Origin: Kurthia huakuii LAM0618
GTDB taxonomy: Bacteria > Bacillota > Bacilli > Bacillales_A > Planococcaceae
Assembly (NCBI RefSeq): GCF_000505545.1
Contig: NZ_AYTB01000012.1
Coordinates: forward strand, 1-64,000
Length of the DNA stretch: 64,000 bases
Direction: 5' to 3'
The notes beneath the pieces were generated by a model, which saw only the letters and a list, made by a program, of their open reading frames with translations, ran no database searches and was not told the origin of the DNA. Positions within the stretch are counted from its first letter, which is position 1. The number at the start of each line of letters is the position of its first letter. Positions 32,855 to 42,516 of the stretch are shown piece after piece. The translations under genes and the position numbers were made by a program.

Positions 32855-34477
32855 CTATTTCGGTAATTGATAATTTTTTAAATCTTCGCGTAATTGTTGC
32901 TTTAAAAATTTACCGACTGATGTTTTTGGAATTTCTTCTAAAAAGACGATATCATCTGGAATCCACAGCTTCGCAAAATCTTTCCGTAAATGCTCAAGTA
33001 GCTCCTCTTTTGTAACATCTTCTTTAAATTGTTCTTTCATGACGACACAAGCAACCGGCCGTTCGAGCCATTTTGGATGCGGTACGGCAATAACTGCCGC
33101 TTCGGCCACCTTGTCATACGACATTAACGCATTTTCAAGCTCAATTGATGAAATCCATTCCCCGCCCGATTTAATTAAATCTTTCGTGCGGTCTGTAATA
33201 CGAATATTGCCATCACGCGTATACACCGCAATATCGCCCGTATAGAGCCAGCCATCTTTAAATGCTTCATCTGTGCGCTCATCGCGATAATATTCAGCGG
33301 CAATCCACGGACCTTTCACAATCAATTCGCCCATCGTCGCATCATCCCACGGCACATCGCCTTGTTCATTAACAATACGCGCCTCGACAAGTGGTACGGT
33401 GAGCCCCTGTGTCGTGCGAATGTCCATACGCTCGTCATCATCATATTGCTCGGTTTGCGTCGTATAAACCGATAGACTGACAAGCGGTGACGTTTCGGTC
33501 ATGCCATAGCCTGTATAAAACGAGATGCCCATCTCTTCAAATGCTTTTGCCATACTAATGGGCGATGCCGAACCACCACTTACAATTAAACGCAAGCTCG
33601 ATAAATCACGCGGCTTTTTTTGTTGGGCTTGTAAAAATCCAAGCCAAATCGTCGGGACACCTGCTGAAATCGTAACGCCATATTGCTCGCATAAATCAAG
33701 CAATAGCTCCGGCGTAAATAATGGCCCTGGTAACACTTGTGTCGCGCCTAAATTCACACAGACAAATGGCATGCCCCATGCATTGACATGAAACATCGGC
33801 ACAATTGGGAGCATAATATCTCGCTCACTCAGCGCGACGCTATCTTTAAACATCATCGCAAAACTGTGCAGCACGATACTGCGATGCGTATACATAACTC
33901 CTTTTGGCATGCCGGTTGTCGCCGACGTATAGCACATACCAGCTGGCGTATTTTCATCAAAATCATCCGCAAACGTATGCGCCGGGTCACCGGATGCGAC
34001 AAGTTCCTCATACGAGTACACATTTGGTAGCGTGGTCGCCGAAACATCCACGTCATCACCACAAACAATAAACGTTTTAACGGTTTTTAATTGTGGTGCA
34101 ACTGCTTCAATAAGCTTTAATAGCGTGTGATCGACAAGTAACATATCATCTTCGGCATGATTGATAACATACACAATATGCTCTGGTGACAAACGAATAT
34201 TGACCGTATGCAAAATCGCTTCACTACAAGGTATGGCAAAATACATTTCTAAATGGCGATGATCATTCCAGCAAAACGTTGCTACTTTTGTGCCTCGCGT
34301 CATGCCTAGCTTTGTAAGTGCAGAAGCTAGTCGACGCGTACGCTCCGCATATTGCTTGTACGTAAATTCTTGTACTACGTCCGCCCCTGTTCTGGAATAA
34401 ATCTTTTTATGTCCAAAATACCGTTCTGCCCGCTTAAAAAAACCCGTCAACAATAAAGGTGTATCCATCATATGCAT
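32855..34477 (-). CDS. Acyl-CoA synthetase (AMP-forming)
   Basis: A 540-residue ANL-family ligase that activates a fatty acid to its acyl-CoA through an acyl-adenylate. The P-loop is YTSATTGMPKGVMYTHRS, the A5 motif GYGMTETSP, the hinge region DRTKDLIKSGGEWISSIELENAL and the C-terminal catalytic Lys PKTSVGKFLKQ. It resembles medium/long-chain fatty-acid ligases (AlkK type). It is encoded 20 bases after the thiolase gene, so the pair probably works in fatty-acid degradation. ATG 34477 follows GAAGGAGCGAG. Confidence 0.93.
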   Translation of the reverse strand: MHMMDTPLLLTGFFKRAERYFGHKKIYSRTGADVVQEFTYKQYAERTRRLASALTKLGMTRGTKVATFCWNDHRHLEMYFAIPCSEAILHTVNIRLSPEHIVYVINHAEDDMLLVDHTLLKLIEAVAPQLKTVKTFIVCGDDVDVSATTLPNVYSYEELVASGDPAHTFADDFDENTPAGMCYTSATTGMPKGVMYTHRSIVLHSFAMMFKDSVALSERDIMLPIVPMFHVNAWGMPFVCVNLGATQVLPGPLFTPELLLDLCEQYGVTISAGVPTIWLGFLQAQQKKPRDLSSLRLIVSGGSASPISMAKAFEEMGISFYTGYGMTETSPLVSLSVYTTQTEQYDDDERMDIRTTQGLTVPLVEARIVNEQGDVPWDDATMGELIVKGPWIAAEYYRDERTDEAFKDGWLYTGDIAVYTRDGNIRITDRTKDLIKSGGEWISSIELENALMSYDKVAEAAVIAVPHPKWLERPVACVVMKEQFKEDVTKEELLEHLRKDFAKLWIPDDIVFLEEIPKTSVGKFLKQQLREDLKNYQLPK

Positions 34478-34497
34478 CGCGCTCGCTCCTTCGTCGT

Positions 34498-35619
34498 TTA
34501 CATTTTTTCTAAAATCGTCGCATTGGCCATCCCCATACCTTCACAAATCGCAATTAACCCGTAGCGTAAATCGTCTCGTTGCATACGGTGGAGCATCGTC
34601 GTCACAAGTTTTGTACCTGTCGCACCAAGTGGATGACCGAGCGCAATCGCGCCGCCATCTGGATTTACTTTTGACATATCGACGCCGAGCTCATTCGCCC
34701 ATACGAGCGGTACCGGTGCAAATGCTTCATTGACCTCAAATGTGTCGATATCATCAATCGTTAAATTTGCACGCTGTAATACGCGTTTTGTCGCTTCAAT
34801 TGGTCCGGTTAACATCAATGTCGGGTCCGAGCCAACAACGGTACGCGCAACGATTTTTGCGAGTGGCTTTAATCCAAGCTGTTGCGCTTTTTCAAGCGAC
34901 ATCACAACAACTGCCGATGCCCCGTCACTCATTTGTGAAGCATTGCCTGCTGTAATCACACCTTGCTCATCAAAAACCGTCTTTAAAGCTGCCAATGATT
35001 CCGGCGTCGTAGCAGCACGTGGCCCTTCATCGCGCTTCATCGTACCAATCGGCGTAATTTCATCATCAAAATGGCCGGCATGAATCGCCGCTAGTGCACG
35101 CTCATGACTCAGCGCCGCAAAGTCATTCACATCGTCTGCTGTTAGTGCCCATTGTTTAGCGATACGCTCTGCCGATAATCCTTGATGAATAATGTCATAA
35201 TTCTCCTGCAAACGGTCGCCTTGTTGAGCGCCGTCATTGTGAATAAACATCGGTACACGCGTCATACTTTCAACACCACCAGCAATCACCGTATCCATGT
35301 CCCCCGCTAGAATTGCTTGCGCCGCAAAATTCATCGCCTGTAAGCTTGAGCCACATTGGCGGTCAATCGTAACACCTGGCACTTCAATTGGAAAGCCCGC
35401 CATTAGCGTCGCTGTACGGGCAATATTCATCGATTGTTCTTGCGATTGTGTCACGCAGCCAATAATGACATCGTCAACATCGGCCTTGTCAATCCCTGCA
35501 CGCTCGACAACACTTTGCAATACGTCTGCTAATAAATTGTCTGGGCGCACATCGGCAAGTGCTCCTTTTCGACGTCCAACAGCTGTTCTCGTTGCTGCAA
35601 CAATTACTGCTTCATTCAT
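34498..35619 (-). CDS. Thiolase (acetyl-CoA acyltransferase)
   Basis: A 373-residue thiolase with all catalytic residues: Cys in DRQCGSSLQAMNF (near residue 88), His in ALGHPLGATGTK, and Cys in ICEGMGMANATILE. The start MNEAVIVAATRTAVGRRKG is typical. It could cleave 3-ketoacyl-CoA (FadA) or condense acetyl-CoA. With the downstream acyl-CoA ligase, beta-oxidation is likelier. No FadB or acyl-CoA dehydrogenase is nearby. Confidence 0.92.
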   Translation of the reverse strand: MNEAVIVAATRTAVGRRKGALADVRPDNLLADVLQSVVERAGIDKADVDDVIIGCVTQSQEQSMNIARTATLMAGFPIEVPGVTIDRQCGSSLQAMNFAAQAILAGDMDTVIAGGVESMTRVPMFIHNDGAQQGDRLQENYDIIHQGLSAERIAKQWALTADDVNDFAALSHERALAAIHAGHFDDEITPIGTMKRDEGPRAATTPESLAALKTVFDEQGVITAGNASQMSDGASAVVVMSLEKAQQLGLKPLAKIVARTVVGSDPTLMLTGPIEATKRVLQRANLTIDDIDTFEVNEAFAPVPLVWANELGVDMSKVNPDGGAIALGHPLGATGTKLVTTMLHRMQRDDLRYGLIAICEGMGMANATILEKM

Positions 35620-35687
35620 TTAAAATCCCCCTTAAATTAGCATATTTCGTCTTTTTATATGTATTATTTTACATGATAGAGAGTTTT

Positions 35688-35717
35688 TTCACAATTTTCT
35701 AATAAATATCTTATAAT
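35688..35717 (+). promoter_or_regulatory. Sigma-A promoter
   Basis: TTCACA, 18 bases, then TATAAT, about 20 bases before the start of the corrinoid-binding-type gene. Confidence 0.65.
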
Positions 35718-35737
35718 AGAAAGTGAGGTGAAGAATA

Positions 35738-36502
35738 TTGGCAACGATTCAAGATCATTTAGGACGCAACGTCTTGTTACATCCTGGTCCACAGCGTATT
35801 ATTTCGCTCTGCCCAGCGATTACGGAAACATTGCTCGAACTGAAAGCTGACGCCGTCGTTGGCCGCACGAAGTATTGTATTTTCCCTGAAGCGTGTGTCG
35901 CATCGATTCCGACAGTCGGCGGTACGAAAACCATTGATGAAGCGGCAATTGCAGCGCTCAAGCCAACGCTTATTATCGTTGAGAAAGAAGAAAATACAAA
36001 AGAGATTGTTGAAACACTTGAACAACATTATGCGGTTTTTGTGTGTGAAGTTGAAAATGTCGCCGACGCGTACCGGCTGATTGACACGCTTGGTACATTG
36101 GCACATGTCGAACAAGCCGCGCAAACGCTCATTTCAGACATTCGCCAAGCATTTTCTGCATTGCCGACGTTCAGTGGCAACGCTGCCTATATGATGTGGC
36201 GCAAGCCTTATATGGCGGTCGGAAAAACGACGTACATTACGAGCTTATTAGAAACGCTCGGTTTTACGAATCCAATGACCTCACTAGAAGGGCGCTACCC
36301 AGCGGTGACAATTGACGACTTGCGGCGCGCACAGCTAGACTATGTGCTGTTGTCCTCTGAGCCATTTCCGTTTGCTGAAAAGCATCGCGCAGAATTTGAA
36401 CCGTATTTACCGCATACAAAACTTGTTTTCGTAGACGGTGAAATGTTTTGGTACGGTGCAAGAATGCTCAAAGCAGCGCATTATTTTAAACAATTTTTAT
36501 AA
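35738..36502 (+). CDS. Cytoplasmic BtuF/FhuD-type substrate-binding-like protein
   Basis: A 254-residue helical-backbone metal-receptor (class III binding) protein: RIISLCPAITETLLELKADAVVGRT, VGGTKTIDEAAIAALKPTLIIVEKEE and LLETLGFTNP. This family covers the vitamin B12, siderophore and haem binding proteins of ABC importers. Unlike those it has neither a signal peptide nor a lipobox, so it should stay in the cytoplasm. The start is a TTG at 35738 after GAGGTGAAGAATA. No transporter genes are adjacent. Confidence 0.8.
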   Translation: MATIQDHLGRNVLLHPGPQRIISLCPAITETLLELKADAVVGRTKYCIFPEACVASIPTVGGTKTIDEAAIAALKPTLIIVEKEENTKEIVETLEQHYAVFVCEVENVADAYRLIDTLGTLAHVEQAAQTLISDIRQAFSALPTFSGNAAYMMWRKPYMAVGKTTYITSLLETLGFTNPMTSLEGRYPAVTIDDLRRAQLDYVLLSSEPFPFAEKHRAEFEPYLPHTKLVFVDGEMFWYGARMLKAAHYFKQFL

Positions 36503-36503
36503 T

Positions 36504-36540
36504 AAAAAGGCAATGCCCATAACGAGCATTGCCTTTTTAC
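36504..36540. terminator. Bidirectional terminator
   Basis: AAAAAGGCAATGC and GCATTGCCTTTTT pair exactly, between the BtuF-like gene and the convergent kinase gene. Confidence 0.9.
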
Positions 36541-36557
36541 ATTATCAAATTATACAA

Positions 36558-37421
36558 TTATAGTTCATGAGCCATTGGTAACCCTGTCATGGCCCCCTTG
36601 CGCGCTACAGCCATCGCACCTGCTTTATTCGCCCGCTCAAAAATTACTTGCAGTGGGCGCTGCTCTACAAAACCTTGTAGCATTGCCGCAACAAATGCAT
36701 CGCCTGCTCCTGTCGTATCAACAACGGCTGCTTTTACGCCCGGCACATGCAATGTCTGCTCGTTCGTTTGCACCGTACAGCCTTGCGCCCCTTGTGTAAT
36801 CACGAGCATATCGCACAACGGCAGTTCTCCTAAAAAGGCTTGTTCTTCTTCAGAAATTTTCACAATATCCGCATAATACCATATTTCCACAATGACGCGG
36901 CGTGCGGTAGCGGCATCCGGCCATAAATTGAGTCGTAAATTCGGATCGTATGAAATCAATGCACCTTGCGCCTTCGCTTGCTTAATTGCTGCAATCGTCG
37001 CTTGCTTTGTTGACTCTTCGATGCAAGAAAGGGAGCCATAATGGAAAATGGCGACATCGTTAAAATGCACTTCGGCAGTAGCGACATCCGCGGCTGTCAT
37101 AAGTTGGTCGGCACTTGGCTCGACGATAAAATCAAACGAACGCTCGCCTTGTTCAAGTGTCACAAACGCCATTCCTGTGTGCGCGTCACTTGTCGTGAGC
37201 ATCAATGTAGTATCTACCCCATATGCCTTGCACGTTTCGATTAAAAAGCGCCCATTGGCATCATCGCCAACTTTTGTCATGAACGTAACAGCGCCACCTA
37301 ACTTTGCAATACCTACGGCGACGTTTGCCGGCGCACCACCTGGACACTTTTCATACACTAAATTCGTATCATCTAGCGGTAACATGTCGATTAACGCTTC
37401 ACCAAAAGTTAAAATTTTCAT
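36558..37421 (-). CDS. PfkB-family sugar kinase, probable fructokinase
   Basis: A 287-residue ribokinase-fold kinase. Signature 1 is GGAPANVAVGIAKLGG near the N-terminus; the anion hole and catalytic base are in VVDTTGAGDAFVAAMLQGF. The start ILTFGEALIDMLP and PGGAPANVA match the fructokinase (ScrK) subgroup. It would phosphorylate fructose to fructose-6-phosphate. There is no PTS or sucrose gene beside it. Single gene with GGGTGG before the ATG. Confidence 0.88.
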   Translation of the reverse strand: MKILTFGEALIDMLPLDDTNLVYEKCPGGAPANVAVGIAKLGGAVTFMTKVGDDANGRFLIETCKAYGVDTTLMLTTSDAHTGMAFVTLEQGERSFDFIVEPSADQLMTAADVATAEVHFNDVAIFHYGSLSCIEESTKQATIAAIKQAKAQGALISYDPNLRLNLWPDAATARRVIVEIWYYADIVKISEEEQAFLGELPLCDMLVITQGAQGCTVQTNEQTLHVPGVKAAVVDTTGAGDAFVAAMLQGFVEQRPLQVIFERANKAGAMAVARKGAMTGLPMAHEL

Positions 37422-37529
37422 CTATTTACCACCCTATGTTATCGTACGCTACGCTTTTTTGCGTGTAAATGAATACTTGTCAGAATTGTTCCTTCGCTTA
37501 TAATCTTGCGTGTCATCGATACAAACACA

Positions 37530-39278
37530 TCAATCAATAATGTCCATCAACATATCAAGTAGTGCCTCTTCTCGCTCTTTTACAAGCTCGATATCCGCTT
37601 CTTGAATCGCGTGTTCTAATCGTTGAATCGCCGCATCAATCTGTACTGCCTGCTGCGGCTCGGCATTGCGACGTACTTTTTTCGCGCGGCGAATGACTGC
37701 TTTCATGTCACTCGCAAGCTTTGATTTTTCCCAATCATCAAACAACTCTAGCTTTGCTTCTTTCACTTGACGCGCTGACATCATGCCGCGCTGCGCATCT
37801 AACACGTGTGAAATCGTGCGCCCAGTACTCAGCACCGTCGCTTCAATTTGAATGAGTCCATTGACATCGTAATGAAAGGCAATTTCGACTTTTTCTTTGC
37901 CGGCCTTATTTTCTGGAATGCCATCAACAATAATCGGCGTTGCAGTAATCCGCAAGTCATCTCGCACATGCGTATCTTCATCGTCCCCTTGATAAACGCC
38001 AATATCAATCGTCGTTTGATTATCATTTACGGTATTGTAGATTTTTTTTGCGCTCACGGGTAATGGTGCATTGCGATGAATTAAAATATCAAAATAGCCT
38101 GATTCACGCTTGCCATCAACAATGCGTAAAATGTCTGTACCGAGCGTATACGGGCACACATCAATAACCATTAAACTCGATTCTTCCGGCAAACTCTGTT
38201 CCTTCATCGCCCCTTGAATCGCTGCACCGAGCGCCACCGCTTCGTCAGGATTAATGTCTTTTTTCGCTACGCGCTCAAATTTTTCCTCGACGAGTTGCTG
38301 TACAAGTGGAATACGCGTCGCACCACCTATTAAAATAATATCGTCAATGTCCATTGGTCGTAACCCCGCATCACGAATCGCTTTATCGACGTGCTCAAGC
38401 GTTGCCATTAATAATGGGCGTACAATGTCCTCAAATTCACTACGTGTAATCGTATAATCGAGCGACAGAGGCTGCCCATCATAAACAGCTAAAAACGGTA
38501 AATTAAACGTGGCTTCCTGCTCGCTTGACAACGCCTTTTTGACATTTTCCGCTTCTAATTTTACGCGCGCATGACGTTGCGTAATTTCCGACTCTTCACC
38601 AAAACTAAACAACGCAACCTCATATTGTTCAGCAAATTGCTCCGCTAACCAGTCAACGAGTAAACGGTCAAAATCCATGCCACCTAAATGATTATTCCCG
38701 GCGCTCGCCTTTACTTCGATGCGCTGACTATCGAGCCGCACGACCGAAATATCAAATGTCCCGCCACCTAAATCGTAGACGATAATATTTTTTTCACTTT
38801 CCGGGTGATCAAGACCGTATGCAATCGCAGCGGCCGTTGGTTCATTCAAAATGCGCTCAACTTTTAAACCGGCAATATCCCCCGCAATCTTTGTTGCCTT
38901 ACGCTGTGCATCTGAAAAATAAGCTGGCACCGTAATAACCGCTTCCGTAATTTTTTCGCCTAAAAAATCTTCAGCCGCTTGCTTTAAATATTTTAAAAAA
39001 TGCGCTGAAATTTGTTGTGGCGTAAACGAGCTATCGCCAATCATTACCTTGTCGTCGGTGCCCATTTTACGTTTAATTTCAAGTACGGTTTGTTCCGGTA
39101 ATGATGAATATTGGTTTTTTGCGACGCTGCCAACGACTAATTCACCACTAAGATTTTTTTGGAATACAGATGGTGTCGTACGCTCCCCGCGTGAATTGAC
39201 AATCATCTCCGGCTGACCATTTTTAATATAAGCCATCGCTGAATTGGTCGTTCCTAAATCAATCCCTAAAATCGTCAT
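37530..39278 (-). CDS. HscC-like Hsp70 chaperone
   Basis: A 582-residue Hsp70. The ATPase domain (1 to about 365) has GIDLGTTNSAMAYI, VPAYFSDAQRKATKIAG, LNEPTAAAIAYGLD, IVYDLGGGTFDIS and LIGGATRIPLVQ. A substrate-binding beta domain follows (to about 505), then a short helical lid ending MLMDIID. It is shorter than DnaK (about 610) and has HscC-like spacing, so it looks like a specialised Hsp70. It follows the 39.3 kb gene by 14 bases, with GGAGGAG before the ATG. No DnaJ or GrpE gene is present. Confidence 0.88.
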   Translation of the reverse strand: MTILGIDLGTTNSAMAYIKNGQPEMIVNSRGERTTPSVFQKNLSGELVVGSVAKNQYSSLPEQTVLEIKRKMGTDDKVMIGDSSFTPQQISAHFLKYLKQAAEDFLGEKITEAVITVPAYFSDAQRKATKIAGDIAGLKVERILNEPTAAAIAYGLDHPESEKNIIVYDLGGGTFDISVVRLDSQRIEVKASAGNNHLGGMDFDRLLVDWLAEQFAEQYEVALFSFGEESEITQRHARVKLEAENVKKALSSEQEATFNLPFLAVYDGQPLSLDYTITRSEFEDIVRPLLMATLEHVDKAIRDAGLRPMDIDDIILIGGATRIPLVQQLVEEKFERVAKKDINPDEAVALGAAIQGAMKEQSLPEESSLMVIDVCPYTLGTDILRIVDGKRESGYFDILIHRNAPLPVSAKKIYNTVNDNQTTIDIGVYQGDDEDTHVRDDLRITATPIIVDGIPENKAGKEKVEIAFHYDVNGLIQIEATVLSTGRTISHVLDAQRGMMSARQVKEAKLELFDDWEKSKLASDMKAVIRRAKKVRRNAEPQQAVQIDAAIQRLEHAIQEADIELVKEREEALLDMLMDIID

Positions 39279-39292
39279 TACAATCTCCTCCG

Positions 39293-40048
39293 TTACATGA
39301 CGGTCATCACTTTTGCTTCGCGTAACACGTCATTTGTCTCTTTTATATAAAATCCTCGTTCGAATACTTTGCACACATGATGCTGTGGAACATCAGGCGC
39401 TAAACTACGTGGTAGCGCGCCGATGCTAATCATATATTCGCCATCTAATTCTTTATGTAACACCGGTAACTCATACACCTTAAAATGGGCAAGTTGCGCG
39501 ATTAATTGTGTGATTAATAACGTCAGTTGGTCAAAAACGGGCGCTTTAATCGTCGTGCCACGTAAACTTTCTGCAAAATAATCAAATTGATCAATGATTT
39601 CAATTGGTTTATAACTATAACGCCGAATCGTGTCACGATAATGTAATGTTTCTAAATCAAAATTTGCTAACGCAGCTAAACGTTCTAACGGTTCATGTAG
39701 CGGGGCTAATAGGCCTTTCGCCATGATATTTACAAAATGCTGATGTTCACGTTGTATATGATTTAAAATTCGTAACGAGGCCCCTTGTTGACGCAATTGC
39801 TTAATAAGTTGAAAGTATTTTTCATCATCATAATCCGCCACACGGTCAAGTTTGGCGACATTTTTTCGCAGCGTTTGAAACGCCTGGAGCCACATGTCGC
39901 GCTTTTGCTCACGAAAGCTATACGTTAACAGCTGCTCGATTGGTTCAAGCATATCTTTCGCGTAGCCGCAATACACCATCGTTGCATGACGCAAACGGTC
40001 CTCAAGCATCCAGGCACTATATTGTTGTAATAAGTCTTTGACAGCCAT
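39293..40048 (-). CDS. Unknown protein co-transcribed with the HscC-like Hsp70
   Basis: A 251-residue, mainly helical soluble protein that I do not recognise. It has an N-terminal helical region with HATMVYCGYAKDMLEPIEQ and a central IRREHQHFVN-like basic stretch; the last ~50 residues look beta-rich (YMISIGALPRSLAP, KVFERGFYIKET). There are no J-domain HPD or GrpE features. The tight 14-base gap to the chaperone gene suggests a dedicated client, co-chaperone or exchange factor. Confidence 0.75.
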   Translation of the reverse strand: MAVKDLLQQYSAWMLEDRLRHATMVYCGYAKDMLEPIEQLLTYSFREQKRDMWLQAFQTLRKNVAKLDRVADYDDEKYFQLIKQLRQQGASLRILNHIQREHQHFVNIMAKGLLAPLHEPLERLAALANFDLETLHYRDTIRRYSYKPIEIIDQFDYFAESLRGTTIKAPVFDQLTLLITQLIAQLAHFKVYELPVLHKELDGEYMISIGALPRSLAPDVPQHHVCKVFERGFYIKETNDVLREAKVMTVM

Positions 40049-40224
40049 GCCACCCGCCCCTCTCTTCTTTAATTTAGCCGTTCCTTTTGATTTACAAACA
40101 TTACATGTATTATCGTCTTATTTTACTACTTTTTCATCGAGCAACGAATTTTCTATGCTTTAATTCGTGTTCTAAGAAGCACTCCGTTATACTAAATCAA
40201 AGTATTTTAAAGGAAGTGGACATT

Positions 40225-41970
40225 TTGACAATACAACACCAAATTGCGGTAGCAGAACACCGCGAAAAAGCCGATTTTATTTTACGCAACGCGACAGTTG
40301 CCGATGTCTTTTCGCTCGTGTGGCGTCAAGCGGATATTGTCGTCGCAAATGGACGTATTATCGCCATTGATGAACAAGGTATTTTTGACGCACACGAAAC
40401 GATGGATGCGTGTGGACGCCACGTCATTCCCGGATTAATCGATGGCCATATTCATATCGAATCTACGCTGTTGACACCAAGTGAATTTAGTCGCGTACTG
40501 CTGCCACATGGTGTCACTGCTGCGATTACCGACCCACATGAAATTGCGAATGTTGCCGGTAGCGATGGCATCCAATATATGCTTGACGATGCCAAATCAG
40601 CGGACATGGACATTTTCGTCATGCTCCCATCTAGCGTTCCAGGTACGTCGTTTGAAAATGCTGGAGCACGCTTAGAAGCGGAACACCTAACACCGTTTTT
40701 CGATGATGCTGCGGTGCTTGGACTTGCTGAAGTAATGGACTATCCAGCGGTTCTTAGCGGCGATGAACAGATGCTGAAAAAACTAGAGCATACCCATCAC
40801 GCCAATCTTGTCATCGATGGGCACTGTGCGGGTCTTACGAGCGCCCAAATTACTGGCTACCGCGCTGCACATATTGCGACCGACCATGAATGTGTCACCG
40901 CAGATGAAGCACGCGACCGCGTGATGCAAGGGATGCATGTCCTCATTCGTGAAGGCTCAGCCGCGAAAAACTTACACGATTTATTGCCAGCTGTCACAGC
41001 TGCCAATGCACGCCGCTTCGGCTTTTGTACCGATGATAAATACGTCGACGAAATTATCGCAGAAGGCACGATTGACCATGCTATCCGCTTAGCCATTCAA
41101 GCTGGTATGGAGCCACTTCAAGCGATTCAACTTGGCTCATTAAATGTGGCAGAATGTTATGGTTTAAAAGAACGTGGTGCGCTTGCGGCAGGCTTTATCG
41201 CAGACTTTGTCATTGTAGATGATATTGAATCGATGACGATTGCTACTGTATTTAAAGAAGGGCAACTCGTGGCGCAAAACGGGGCGATGACGACATTGAA
41301 GTTTGAGGCGCCAATTCCTGCTCATATTCAACAGTCGGTCCATTTGCCAGCCGTAACAGCGGACCATCTCGCGATTCCAATGAACACAGCAAAAGCGAAT
41401 GTTATTGAAATTATTCCAAATCAAATTATGACGAAACATCTCATTTGTGACGTAGAAAGCGAACACGGCTTCTTTGTACCGTCTATTGAACAAGATTTAT
41501 TAAAACTTGTTGTCATCGAGCGACACCATCAGCTGCATACGACAGGTCATGCGATTGTTCGTGGTTTTGGGCTTCAAGCAGGGGCGATTGCTACAACGGT
41601 CGCACACGATTCCCATAATGCACTGGCCCTTGGCACGAACGATGCCGATATGCTCATTGCACTAGCGCGTCTTGAAGCGATTAACGGCGGTGTCGTCATC
41701 GTAAAAGATGGGGTCATATTAGCCGAAATGGCGCTTCCTATCGGTGGCTTAATGACGGCACTAGACGGTGCGACGGCATCTATTCAACTTCGTGCATTGC
41801 ATGAGGCGCTGTTAACATTAAATCCACAGCTCAATTTCCATTTATTATTAACGTTATCATTTATTGCGCTTCCAGTAATTCCAACATTAAAAATTACCGA
41901 TACCGGTTTATTTAATGTCACAACATTTGAGCACATTTCAATTGAATATTTCGACGAAAGCATGGCATAA
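40225..41970 (+). CDS. ade: Adenine deaminase
   Basis: A 581-residue amidohydrolase that converts adenine to hypoxanthine for purine salvage; the length is that of B. subtilis AdeC. Metal ligands and family blocks are GLIDGHIHIESTLLTPSEF, DPHEIANVAG, GLAEVMDYPAV, VIDGHCAG and ATDHECVTADEA; the C-terminal domain has AHDSHNALALGTND. I start at the TTG at 40225, which follows AAAGGAAGTGGAC; the longer frame to 40087 lacks family similarity. Confidence 0.95.
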   Translation: MTIQHQIAVAEHREKADFILRNATVADVFSLVWRQADIVVANGRIIAIDEQGIFDAHETMDACGRHVIPGLIDGHIHIESTLLTPSEFSRVLLPHGVTAAITDPHEIANVAGSDGIQYMLDDAKSADMDIFVMLPSSVPGTSFENAGARLEAEHLTPFFDDAAVLGLAEVMDYPAVLSGDEQMLKKLEHTHHANLVIDGHCAGLTSAQITGYRAAHIATDHECVTADEARDRVMQGMHVLIREGSAAKNLHDLLPAVTAANARRFGFCTDDKYVDEIIAEGTIDHAIRLAIQAGMEPLQAIQLGSLNVAECYGLKERGALAAGFIADFVIVDDIESMTIATVFKEGQLVAQNGAMTTLKFEAPIPAHIQQSVHLPAVTADHLAIPMNTAKANVIEIIPNQIMTKHLICDVESEHGFFVPSIEQDLLKLVVIERHHQLHTTGHAIVRGFGLQAGAIATTVAHDSHNALALGTNDADMLIALARLEAINGGVVIVKDGVILAEMALPIGGLMTALDGATASIQLRALHEALLTLNPQLNFHLLLTLSFIALPVIPTLKITDTGLFNVTTFEHISIEYFDESMA

Positions 41971-41993
41971 TAAGGCGAAAGGGAGTCGATAAT

Positions 41994-42470
41994 ATGTATC
42001 GTAAAATTGAAGATTTCAAACAAGATTGGGCACACGCCTCAAATGGCACAAAAATGGTGCTCGATGCGCTAACAAATGACACATTAAATCAAACAATCGT
42101 AGAAGGTCACAGCACATTAGGTTGGTTAGGCTGGCACTTAGCAAATTCACCGATGTTTTTCGTTGAAAAAGTTGCTGGTTTAGAACTAACGCCGGTTGGC
42201 AACCCTTCTAAAGTGCCTACAGAAGCGGCAGCAATTGCTACGGCTTACGCACAAATTGCTGATGAAATTGCACAAAAAGTAGACACTTTATCAGATGAAG
42301 ATTTATTAACGCCAGTACCATTTATCCAAGGCGATGCGCCGCGTGGAGCTGTACTGCGTATGTTTATTGATCATCAAACACATCACCGTGGCCAAATTAC
42401 GGTGTTATTACGTCAAGCAGGTCTTCCGGTACCACCTGTTATGGGTCCTACACAAGAAATGCAACACTAA
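41994..42470 (+). CDS. DinB-family protein
   Basis: A 158-residue four-helix protein of the DinB/YfiT class, often bacillithiol-dependent transferases or metal hydrolases. The three His ligands are in WLGWHLANSP and MFIDHQTHHRGQITVLLR. The substrate is unknown. It begins 24 bases after ade, with GGGAGTCGATAAT upstream, so the two may be co-transcribed. Confidence 0.88.
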   Translation: MYRKIEDFKQDWAHASNGTKMVLDALTNDTLNQTIVEGHSTLGWLGWHLANSPMFFVEKVAGLELTPVGNPSKVPTEAAAIATAYAQIADEIAQKVDTLSDEDLLTPVPFIQGDAPRGAVLRMFIDHQTHHRGQITVLLRQAGLPVPPVMGPTQEMQH

Positions 42471-42474
42471 ACGA

Positions 42475-42516
42475 CAAAAAAGAGGTCTGAGACAATTGTC
42501 TCAGACCTCTTTTTTC
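42475..42516. terminator. Bidirectional terminator
   Basis: AAAAAGAGGTCTGAGACA and TGTCTCAGACCTCTTTTT form a perfect stem around an AATT centre (42478-42515). It serves dinB (+) and the MFS gene (-). Confidence 0.93.

Noticed and set aside
37829-38063. Frames overlapping the Hsp70 gene on either strand
   Set aside because: They are shadows of a strongly conserved coding sequence and lack ribosome binding sites.
41784-42035. Minus-strand frame across the ade-dinB junction
   Set aside because: It lies antisense to two well-supported genes and has no start signals.
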